DNA of 64,000 nt, taken from Neoechinorhynchus agilis. Its lineage: Eukaryota; Acanthocephala. The stretch's first letter is position 1. Every line of letters begins with the position of its first letter. Positions 1 to 10,200 of this stretch are shown piece after piece. Both the position numbers and the translations under genes were made by a program. The notes under the pieces were generated by a model, which saw nothing but the letters and a program-made list of their open reading frames with translations, did not search any database and was not told the DNA's origin. The DNA is taken from NCBI GenBank assembly GCA_051530055.1, contig CM121342.1, forward strand, positions 11,904,001 to 11,968,000, read 5' to 3'.

Positions 1-171
1 CTTTTCGATCTACTGATGCCAGCTACCACAACAATTGGTGACCCCCACGCTGTCGACCGTGGTTCGACAGCAATAACGAATAGCAACTTGAATACCGTTT
101 CTCTGAAGCTCCCCCAGTTTTGGTCACAACAACCACGAATCTGGTTCGTCCAAGCTGAGGCTCAATATTTC

Positions 172-251
172 TATTGAAAAGATAGTTCATCATTGTTTTG
201 TTCGAGTGGAGAAAGTAATTAAATTTAATTACTTTCTCCACTCGAACAAAA
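172..251. mobile_element. 80-bp palindromic PLE-end insertion with 12-bp target duplication
   Basis: Bases 196-251 form a perfect 56-bp palindrome, each half reading TTTTGTTCGAGTGGAGAAAG followed by TAATTAAA. The insert is bounded by identical 12-bp copies of GCTCAATATTTC at 160-171 and 252-263, inside gag of the LTR fossil. The same half-sequence occurs at the end of the PLE at 5140-6215 (about 5155-5195), which ties the insert to PLE termini. It is non-coding. Confidence 0.85.
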
Positions 252-2235
252 GCTCAATATTTCAACAGATGAAACAAAATATCACTACGTTACTTCTTCA
301 CTTGATCAAGACACTGCTATAAGGAATATCGACATTCTGGAATCACCGCCAAAGTCAGGAAAGTACGCCCAGCTCAAAGAGCGCTTGCTGGAAACATATA
401 GTTTGTCACAGAGTGAGAGGGCAAATCGAATCCTTCACATAAGGGAGCTTGGAGACGAAAAGCCTTCGGCGTTAGTGGATGAGATGCTAGCGTACCTCGA
501 AAGCAACCCACCATGTTTCTTATTCCGCGAAATATTTCTTGAGCGCATGCCTGAGGAGATCCGATCTATTCTAGTTCATTCAAAAATAACCGAACTTCGT
601 GAGCTTGCACGCGCTGCCGACAACATTTGGCAATCAAGGCAACTTTAGCGTCCTCAATTAAGAAAAAGATTGCGACCAAGCAAATTCCAGTAACAGTATC
701 AGATTTATGCTATTACCACCGTAAATTTGGAGATAGAGCAAGGAAATGTAGATCACCTTGTAAGCGATCGGCGGATTTTAAATTGAAAGCCAGGCCCAAA
801 AAACGAATTGACCGATCATTAGTAGAGGCAATGATGATCGGTCCCTCTGTCAATAGCCTCTTTTTCTTAAACGAACGCCAAACTGGACGACGGTTTCTAG
901 TCGATACTGGTGCTGAAATCAGCGTCCTTCCAGCCACAACACTCGATAAACAGACCAAACACCCTGGCAGAGCACTTACAGCTGCAAACGGTTCAACAAT
1001 CCCAACATTCGGCAACAAGCTACTACAGTTGAATTTCGGCAAAACTCAGACGGAATGGATGTTCACTATTGCCGCGGTTAAACACCCTATCCTAGGCGCT
1101 GATTTCCTTCGACACTCAGGTTTACTGGTAGACATAAGGAATAAGCAGCTGGTTAGTGCAGAAACTTTCGCAACGATACCATTAGCCTCCGTTCCTGTAT
1201 CGATCGAATCCCTCAGCGTCGATTTCCTCTTATCGAAGAACGACGAATTTAGTAAAATTCTCGTAGATTTCCCCGATATAACGAGACCTACCTTTTCGGA
1301 CGTTTCGACCAAACATGCAGTGGAGCACATTGTTGAGACACACGGACAACCACTCCATGCTAGAACGCGACGCCTCCCGCCCAATAAACTCGCTATTACT
1401 AAATCCGAATTCAAAAATATGGAGGATCTTGGAATCATTAGACGCTCAAATAGCCAGTGGTCGTCTCCGTTGCATCTCGTACCCAAATCAGGCGGTGGAT
1501 GGCGTCCTTGTGGCGATTACCGCAGGCTAAAGATATCCGATTCCTTGAGTACAAGATTTTTCAGCTAAACTCGCTGGAACAACGATTTTCTCGAAAACAG
1601 ACCTCGTCCGAGGGTACCACCAAATTCGGTTGCGGAACAAGACATACCAAAAACTGCAATTATTAAGCCTTTTGGCCTTTTTGAATTTCTTCGTATGCCT
1701 TTCGGGTTGAAAAGTGCTGCACAAACATTCCAGCGGTTAATGGATACGGTTTGTTCAGGTATGGATTTTGCTTTCGTCTACTTAGATGATATACTGATCG
1801 CGAGTTCAAATCGATCCGAGTACAGGAAACACCTACGAACATTGTTCGATCGACTCTCAGAGTACGGCCTCGTTCTGAACCCAGATTAGTGTAAGTTCGG
1901 GGTAGAACAGATCGATTTCCTAGGACACCGTGTGAGTGGACGGGGTACAGTACCATTACCAGATAAAGTAAGCGCGATTCGCAGTTTCCCTCCTCCAACA
2001 TCCACCAAAGCTTTGCAAGGATTTGTTGGTATGGTAAATTATTATCATCATTTCATCCCTTCGGCAGCCCGTCTGATGCGTCCGCTCTACCAAGCGCTTT
2101 CTGGTAAAACAAATCTACGAAGTTTTTCTTGGACAGTTGAAATGGCTTCAGCATTCGAAAAAACTAAAGGCGCTCTAGCAAACGCAACGATGCTTTCACA
2201 TTCAATTTCACCTAGCGATATTCACTCAGAAAATT

Positions 2236-2350
2236 GATTTATATTGAAAATTTTCGGCCTTTTCGTTGGCCTTCTTCAGTCAGATCTAGAATGCTTGTAA
2301 GTTTTTAAATGTGTTAGTACATTCAGTGACTGACACAACAATCTCTATCA
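2236..2350. mobile_element. Short PLE-end-like insertion inside the LTR fossil
   Basis: Between the reverse transcriptase and RNase H parts of the LTR element lies about 110 bp unrelated to it. It contains ATTTTCGGCCTTTTCGTTGG followed by CCTTCTTCAG. That matches the general form of PLE tails elsewhere in the window: a GAAGAAGG core flanked by a GCCGAAA-type sequence, seen here in reverse. No clear target duplication was found. Confidence 0.45.
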
Positions 2351-3948
2351 ATACAGATGCACACGAGTTCCCCATTGGCGTCCGATCCATGACAGCCGCT
2401 GGCATTCTTCAGCAAACAACTGCGTGAACCTGAACAACGGTACAGCACCTTTGATCGCGGGCTCCTGGCCATGTATCTCGCTGTTCGACATTTTCGATAT
2501 TACGTTGAGTGTAGATCGTTTACGATTTACACTGATCATCGACCTTTAGTTTATGCGATGTCAAAAGTTTCGGATCCTTGGTCAGCCCGTCAAGAACGAC
2601 ATTTGAATTATATATCTGAGTTCAAGACCAATATAGAACACATCAGTGGACAAGAGAACCAAGTTGCCGATGTATTGTCCCGCGTTGATTATTTAGCCAG
2701 TATTTTCGAAGGAATATCGTTTGAAGCGATGGCAGAAGATCAAAAGTCTGATCAACACATCCAGGCATATCGTTCAGCGAATACCTCGCTACAGTTGAAA
2801 GAAATTCCTTTCAATGGCACAGGACAAACTATTTTGTGTGACATCTCGACTGGTCGTTATAGACCGTTGGTACCATCATCTTGGACGAAACGAGTTTTCG
2901 AGGCTGTACACAAGCTGTCCCACCCTGGAATCAAAGCAACCCGTAAATAGGTTAAAACAAGATACGTTTGGCCTGGTTTATCAAATGATGTTGGTGCCCG
3001 GGTTCAGTCATGCATCGGATGTCAAAAGGCTAAGGTTCAAAGACGCATACGAGCACCGCTTTCTACTTTCGAACCTCCGCAACGTCGATTTGATCACATC
3101 CACATAGATTTAGTAGGTCCGCTACCGGCATCACAAGGTTTCACTCATTTATTAACCGTGATAGACCGATATACTCGATGGCCCGAGGCGATTTCTTTAA
3201 ATAATACCGACGCCGTCACGTGTGCAAGAGCACTTATCAGCCAATGGATAGTTCGTTTCGGTATTCCTAACGACATCACCTCCGATCGAGGACCACAGTT
3301 CATATCAGAGCTGTGGAGAACAATCACAGAACATTTAGGAATGAAGCTCCACCGCACAACCGCGTATCATCCTCAATCCAATGGAATGGTAGAAAGATTC
3401 CACAGGCACCTGAAATCGGCTTTGAAAGCTCGCCTTTGCGGAAACAATTGGATCGACAAATTGCCTTGGATTTTGTTAGGAATTCACACCGCGCCCAAAG
3501 CCGACGTTGGTTCCTCGGCAGCAGAGCATGTATATGAAAGTGCCATCAACATACCTGCCGATTTTCTTATTTCTTCACTCAGCCAAGTCGATTCTCACAC
3601 TCATCTACAACGGCTATGTAATAAGGTTAAATCTCTTGCGCCCATACCCGTTGTGAACCATGGTAAAGTGACCACGTTTGTACCACATACTCTCAGCAAA
3701 GCATCGTTCGCTTTTGTCAGACGCGGTCAGCATGGGAATCCTATAAAGGCGCCGTATACCTGACCTTACAAAGTACTTGATCGCAACGAAAAGTTTTTCA
3801 TGATGGATCTCGGTGGAAAACCAGAGAACGTATCGATAGACCGCCTCAAACAAGCGCATACCGATCCAACATCACCCGTCATTCTCACTCAACCTCCAAA
3901 ACGAGGCAGACCTCGCAAAAAACGGAAGAACCTTCTTGAGGGGGCCTA

Positions 3949-4055
3949 TGTAATGATCATTAACGACGAACGTTTTCCGTGCTATGTTCAATAAAAAACC
4001 ATTTTTGTATGGCAACAGTAGATTTTTCGATCTACTGATGCCAGCTACCACAACA
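3949..4055 (+). repeat. Probable 3' LTR of the Mag-type element (~107 bp)
   Basis: The 3' end is fixed by the match to bases 2-33. The start is inferred from a purine-rich tract (gaggggg near 3938-3944) followed by TGTAATG, giving a TG...CA-bounded repeat with an AATAAA near 3990. Short LTRs of about 80-110 bp are known for Mag elements. The 5' copy is mostly outside the window, so the full length cannot be checked here. Confidence 0.6.
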
Positions 4056-4056
4056 A

Positions 4057-4540
4057 ATGCCTATTTCATTTTCAACCTTTTGTGCTGATAGAAGGTTAAA
4101 ACCTCATTTCCCGGAAATACCAGAAGGTGGAAAAGAGAGCTGTTGTCTACAAAGTTTCTTGTAGCCAATGCAACAGCAATTACATTGGACAGACAGCGTG
4201 GCGGAAGATAAACGGTCGCGTCGAATATTGCACTACACGAGGTGCAAACTGGCCAGTGGTCAATTATGACAGAACAATGGTTTCAGCAAGTGAACGCAAT
4301 AACTTTCGACGCTTAATCAAGGAAGCCTTCTTAATCAAACAACAGAAACCGGACATGAATGACCAACGAAGCTACAGACCCTGTCTTCATAGCTAACAAA
4401 ATGAAACAACACTATCAGCCCTAAGCGCGTGTGAAAGCGAAATAATTACTTATTAACTTGTATTTTAGAACCGATGGTGAAACCGACGAGGTTCGAAACG
4501 TCTTTAATAAATAATCATCCACCGAGTGTAGACCTACACA
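4057..4540 (+). mobile_element. Penelope-like element, 3' fragment with GIY-YIG domain
   Basis: A reading frame at about 4127-4396 carries VVYKVSCSQCNSNYIGQT, the GIY-YIG endonuclease signature with the CXXC of PLEs. It is followed by a 3' region (GATGGTGAAACCGACGAGGT near 4470) that resembles PLE tails. The reverse transcriptase part is missing, so this is a 5'-truncated copy. It starts directly at the 3' LTR end of the preceding element. The final part of the domain is poorly conserved, so it is very probably dead. Confidence 0.8.
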
Positions 4541-4924
4541 ATAATTCCAACCACGAAAATATTTATTTAATTACTTTATTAGCAAACTTATTTAAAAATG
4601 TTAGGCTTATTTATAAAATGGATTAAATGCAATGCAATTATATGTGTTATTGGCGGATGATCACAGAACTCATTAAAGTTATCAATCGCAGGTTGCACTT
4701 GATCAGACTACTTGCCGTCTGTATTGCACTAAAGATTCATTGCAAATAAAGTTATTTTCCTTGATCAGGTTTTAAAACTGATTTTGGCGGTATATACAGT
4801 TTGCAATTTTATTCAAAAAGGCATTCAATCTGGTAAGATATAATAAGTCATGTTGGGTATCGCAAATGCGGATATTTGATTGATTCCGCTCGTAGAAAGG
4901 ACGGATGTAGAGTTCCCCCCCCGT
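4541..4924. other. AT-rich spacer, nothing recognised
   Basis: No reading frame, RNA gene or repeat that I can name lies here. It separates the PLE fragment from LINE debris. Confidence 0.5.
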
Positions 4925-5135
4925 TACATAGGCAGACTTATGTTTTGTAGGAGCCAGTGATTCGTCTCAGTTTCTTCGACAATTGATTGACGAGGTCCTG
5001 CTCCGCGGTACCAAACGACCCGAGTGTCTCGACGCCAAAAGGAACGAAATAATGATTTCAAGCCAAGTCCCTGTATTTAGTTTATCCGCGATCCTCGGCG
5101 ACGGATGTTGCTCCCCCGGTTTAACAGCGGCGAAT
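4925..5135 (-). mobile_element. RLE-type LINE, 3' segment (downstream half of a split copy)
   Basis: Reverse-strand translation gives HYFVPFGVETLG and QLSKKLR in register. These match HYFVPFGVETYG and DLSKKLR of the better preserved LINE at 31219-33240. The upstream half of this copy lies at 6216-6560, and a PLE separates the two halves. Frames are broken. Confidence 0.75.
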
Positions 5136-5139
5136 TATT

Positions 5140-6215
5140 TATTACTTTTTGTTTTGTTTTGTTCGAGTGGAGAAAGTAATTAAATTTAATTAAATTAAAT
5201 ATTTCGACCCTCTATCTCGGATCTTCTTCAGTATCTGAAAAACACAAACAGGGATTGTCAATCACTTAGTGTCTAATAATATCCGGCGGAAGTCTCAATC
5301 TCAGCTTGAAATCCGACTTGTTACCATTGAACGTTTCGAAAGCATCTATGTAGAGGGCTTCCACGATAATTCGATCGAAACGACAATCGTTGCAAACGAG
5401 GGTAGTCGCACCACTAAAATCGATAGTGTGCCCTGTGTTTTTTGCATGGGTCACCACTGCGGAACTGATGTCCGTCTTGCGAACAACTGATGATTTGTGC
5501 TCCTTCATCCGTCGGTTGAAATTATTGGTCTGTCCCACATAGACCTGTTCGCAACCGGGACACGGAATTCGGTAGACAGCACGAGATGACTGTTGGCCAT
5601 TCTAGGGACATATCAATCCGTGTAGAGTGCGTCCCCTCTTTGTGTATACATTTACTATCTTGGCCTCACATCCTCATTTTATGATGCGCTCCATTGTATG
5701 AAACGAGCGATCATCAGGAAATGGCAGCTCGAAAAACATCGCTTCCTTTGTTGACTTCGTTTCCTTGTTGAAGGTGTGGCGTACATTCCGAATGCACCGT
5801 TCAACAAGATGGAGTGGATAACCATATCGACCTGATAGGTATTTCAGGAAGTCAATCTCTTCATTACACAGCCTAGCGTCGCTACAGTGTGTAAGAGCGC
5901 GGTAGACCAGTGACAAGATCCTCGAAATTTTGTATTTGCGAGGTTGGGCTGATGTCCATGGCACAAGGCCCACAGGTATACCTTTCTTTCGGTATACGCT
6001 GGTCGTGTAGTTTCCACTGGTTAACCGGGCTATCTTTACATCCAGGAAGGGAAACGTACCATGGTCCTCCTCCTCGATCGTCCACTGAATATTGTCGTCC
6101 CTTCCATTCAGTTCATGTTGAAGGCGGTCCATATTAGTCTCGGAAGGGTCGATCAACAGGAAGGTGTCGTCCACATATCTGAACCAGGTCCGGTCTACAG
6201 CCATCGAGTCGGCAA
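5140..6215 (-). mobile_element. Penelope-like element inserted in a LINE: RT palm part plus GIY-YIG
   Basis: On the minus strand, a frame from about 6215 to 5674 holds the end of a PLE reverse transcriptase with WFRYVDDTFLLI, FPFLDVKI and YRKKG. A GIY-YIG domain follows (VYRIPCPGC...YVGQTNNFNRRMKEH, about 5600-5270). The tail, about 5265-5150, ends in the same TTTTGTTCGAGTGGAGAAAG motif as the palindrome at 196-251. The 5' part of the RT is absent, so the copy is 5'-truncated. LINE sequence flanks both sides. Confidence 0.88.
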
Positions 6216-6560
6216 AGATTGCTCGGCGATAGGATGTTGGGCACATTCACATTCAGGGCACGGCTAAGAATTGCGTTCACTTCGCCGTCCCGTGAGTACT
6301 TCCCGCCTAATTGCCAACAGCATGGCGTCCCGGTGGTTCCACGGTCGCTCCTCAACGGCAGCGATGGGATGCTCGTCGGAAAGCAGGGTACTCACATAAG
6401 CGATTGGGATAGCGTTGAATCAAGCACCCGATTCTCTTCTCGAAACTGCCGCCAATCGAGTCGGTTCACCAGCTCACGAGAATCTGAAATTAAAGAATTG
6501 TGAATTCTGGTACTAGGGGTGAGTCCCAGACTGATTGTTTGCGACCATTGACGGGTTCAA
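6216..6560 (-). mobile_element. RLE-type LINE, endonuclease segment (upstream half of a split copy)
   Basis: Reverse-strand sequence reads EVNAILSRALN and NLCRLDGCRPD, corresponding to EINNAISRALR and HLCRLDGRRPD of the LINE at 31219-33240 (start of the restriction-like endonuclease). It stops at the PLE junction near 6200 and resumes at 4925-5135. The copy is degraded. Confidence 0.78.
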
Positions 6561-7260
6561 AATTAAGTTCCCAAACCTCGCAGTTGGCTCAAATTAATGT
6601 TTACAGCAAATCTTGCCTCCGCTACACTATTATCGATAAATATTAGAATTTAAGGGTAACATATGATAAATTTTCTGTCGAATCTAGTAACCTTTATTTT
6701 TGCTATCACTAATAACTAATGTAAACTTTGTAGATCCTAAAATGTTCAAATAAAAGGCATTGAGAAAATGCTGAGTCAAAGTTCGATTAATTCACTTTAT
6801 AATGAAACAAAATGGCATAGTCCTCAATAAAAATGCTATATCGAAGAATTCATTGCAGATGTACATCCCTCAAAAACGGCATTCGACTTAGGCGCAACCA
6901 ACATTTCAACGAGATTCCTGTGTGCCGGAAGCGACTTCAATGTATTAAGCGACAAAATATCTTCATTGATGTAGAACATAATTCTCGGCTATATTTATCT
7001 TTTTTAAGCTGTTAATTAATGCACCAGATCTTAAGAGGTGTTCATTTATGAACTTTCTGTGTTCATATTTTTTCAGCATTTAAGACTTTGACGCGATTTT
7101 TAGCTGTGTTTTTCTCGAACATCATAATTTCTCTAACTAAGCAGATTGAATTCTAATGATCCCAAATGTTTACGTATGCAAACACACAAAGAAACATAGG
7201 CGTGTGTGCTAAATAACTAGGATGTAAGTCTTTATCAAGTGTCGATTCGGTCTTTACATT
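6561..7260. other. Intergenic, no feature recognised
   Basis: AT-rich sequence upstream of the ABC transporter. Only short frames without recognisable features occur. The transporter promoter presumably lies here, but no convincing TATA element was identified. Confidence 0.5.
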
Positions 7261-7269
7261 GGCAAAACG

Positions 7270-10200
7270 ATGATCAGTTTTCGTGTCACTGAAGTCCCGG
7301 ATGATAAATCGGCATCAGGACTTCTATCAAGACTATTTTACGTACGCTTAACCAATATTCTACTAAATAATCACATCAACTCCGTTTAACAGGTACATCG
7401 CTCCCATATATTTCCGTGCTAATCAGTCATTGAGTGAAACAGATATTTGTGGAATTCCTGAAAAACGAACAGTATCACAGAAAGGAGCTGAGATCGAAAG
7501 GTATTATGATATCTTTGTAAGAAACTAAAACTTTTTAGTCGATGGAACTCTCAAATGAATTCGAAAGGCCGTACACTTTGGAAAATTTTTCTTCGCGTTT
7601 TCTTCAAACAGATTTTATATTCAACATTCCTGTTTACGTTCGAGGTAATTTCTTCGGCCTCATAATCTACCATAAAAATTGTTACAGGAAATTTTCCTAT
7701 TATTAATGGTGCCATTACTCAAAAAAATATTTAAGTACATGCAAGGCGAAATATCGACTGGAACTGCTTTGGTCTGCCTAGCATTCTTAATTTTATGTTA
7801 CCATTTAAGCTCCATAAGTCGAAACCATTGTCTTTATGAAGCCTCTTGTATGGGATTCGAGCTTAGGGCTTCCTTTACCAGATTCGTCTATGCAAAGGTA
7901 TGTTTATGAGCACTATTTAATTTTTGGATTTAAGCGCCATTTCCTTCTTAGTGCCTTAATATCTCACCTCATCAATGCAATCGAATTGAACGCGGAGATT
8001 TGTCGTGTCTGATAAGTAAAGATGCATTTGCATTCGACACGTTTGCCACTTATGGAACAATGTTCATGAGCGGCATCGTTAGATTCGCTATTGCTTTATT
8101 GTACTGTTATTTCTATATCGATTCTTATTCTGCACTTTCAATTTGTTTGCTGCTTGCATCACTTCTCTTCAATGGGATTTTGTTCTTGATAATTAAATTC
8201 TGCAGGTATTTATGGTGATTGCTGTTGCGGTTTATCGAAAATTGTTGCATACTTTATAGGAAAATTATTGATCGATTCGTAACATCCCGTCTTGAGAATC
8301 TTGCGATTTATTGCCGCTTTGCTCAGATATTCAAAATGTGTTCAATGGACCATACAATTTATAAATTGATAACTCATCTGGCCAAATTGGAAGCCCGTCC
8401 TCATATTGTAAAGAATATAGTTGAAGGGGCATGCTTTACAATATCAAATCTTCAAAGCCCTTCGATTTTGTTGCTCTATGCTTTTTTGGTACTTAAGCTT
8501 ACAGGTCATCCACCAAAAAGTTCAAACGTGTACCAACTTATGTTTATTGTAAGTACGCTAAACAACGCATTTGGCGGATTCGCTATACGGTTTTTTACAC
8601 GATCAACAGAAATTTATGTTGCACTCAACCGATTACAGGTTAGTTTCCCCAAATATATCAAGTCCTTTAATTTTGTTTTGAACATTCGCATCATGCCAAA
8701 AGTCAATACGAATTCTATTTGCGGTTTAGTTGTTGATTTAAGCCCATTATAGCTGTTGTGCATATTTAGACAATCTATAATTTTCCGGCGCAAGTATTTA
8801 TCTGAGCATCGGCAATGTTATGCTTTAGCGGTAGTTAAAAAACATTGTCATTAATAGGACATGAGAATATTTGACGGGACGATCGTCCTGTTTATTCAAA
8901 ATAGTTTCGTTATATAATCTAATTTATTTTTTTCGATTGCTAAAAGAGGATTGCTGAGGAAATAGATATCGATTCAACCACACGAAGGAAATTCGCAAAA
9001 AACGAGGAACTTGATGAAGATACTGCATTGGAATTATCTTCACTTTGTTCAACTTGGGGAGAAAATGTTAGTTCCAAGTGCATTTCAACAACATTATCTA
9101 CGATAATTTAGACTCCAAATGTGCTGACTAACATCTCTATGAAGGTCAAGAAAGGAGAATTGATGCACGTTCTTGGTTCGTCCTGTTCAGGAAAGGTTTA
9201 GTCGCGTATCGAAAAATAAAATCGAATATTATTTTCCAAATAGACAACATTGCTTCACTCAATACTGAATGAAAATCGAATTACAAATGGAAAAGTACAA
9301 GTCAATGGAAGTGTCGCTGTTGCAACCCAAACTCCATGGTTATTCGCTGGAACCATACGGCAGAACATTTTATTAAACGCACACACGGACGTTCAAAGGT
9401 ACAAGGCGGTGATATACGCCTGTGATCTCGTCAAGGTGATGATCTGACTAATTATATTTAGGATTTTGAAAGCTTCCCTTTAAGCGACTTAACAGTCATT
9501 GGAGATGGAGGAAGCGGCTTAAGCGGTAGACAAAAAGCTCGAATTTCTCTCGCTAGGGTTGTTTACAGAGATGTCGATACTTACCTTCTGGACGATCCTC
9601 TCGTAGCCGTCGATTACCGAACAAGAGCTGAAATTATAAGAAAGTAATTTTGTATGCTATAAATTTTGCTTAATAGAGCATTTAAAAGGTGCATTGATGG
9701 ACTTCTTAAAACAAAAACAGTGGTCTATTTCTCTACTTCCGCACAAAATTGCAAGCGTCAATCAAAAATCTTAACTATTAATAATGTAATTATTAAGCAT
9801 TATAAAATCAAAAATATGAAAAGTATAGGGACGTGGGGAAATTTCCACAAATATTCCCCAAGCTGTGGTGCAGCATCATAACGAATCAAAACAATTGGAG
9901 CAAGAATCTTCAAATGAATTTGTGCTGCGGTTTATGAGTGGAGTGGCCAAGCGTTATGCACTAAGACCAACTAAAGAAAATGCGGATGCATCTAAATTTC
10001 GAGTGGAAATTCGCGAGACAAATGCAAAAACATGGCTACGAACTTACTTGAGGTTATTTTCAGCAAATAGAAATACAACGTCGCTTGCATTTGCGGTAAC
10101 CATATTTTGGATTGGAGTTTACGTTTTAAGAACCGTGTCCGATTACTATCTATCAAAATGGCTTGCTTCTAAAAGTGTAAATGATTCTGTACTGCGCAAT

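Larger units (their letters stand above)
1..4055 (+). mobile_element. Mag-type Gypsy LTR retrotransposon, fossil
   Basis: This is a degraded LTR element. Parts in order are: end of the 5' LTR (1-33), gag (from about 60), a gag zinc knuckle of Mag type (about 700-760), aspartic protease (DTGAE near 900), reverse transcriptase (YLDD near 1780), RNase H (about 2350-2620), integrase (zinc-binding part about 2900-3050, catalytic core about 3100-3500), and a basic tail before the 3' LTR. No envelope region is seen. The terminal 32 bases at 2-33 recur unchanged at 4024-4055. The coding part is clearly broken in several places, roughly half a dozen, and has taken in two short foreign insertions. Most codons still read as the family, so it is probably not very old. 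The 5' LTR is cut by the window edge. Confidence 0.93.

Noticed and set aside
7340-7430. Non-conventional intron at the start of the ABC transporter
   Set aside because: A canonical GT-AG intron of about 43 nt from near 7388 joins HINS to SLSETDIC in frame, so no special explanation is needed.
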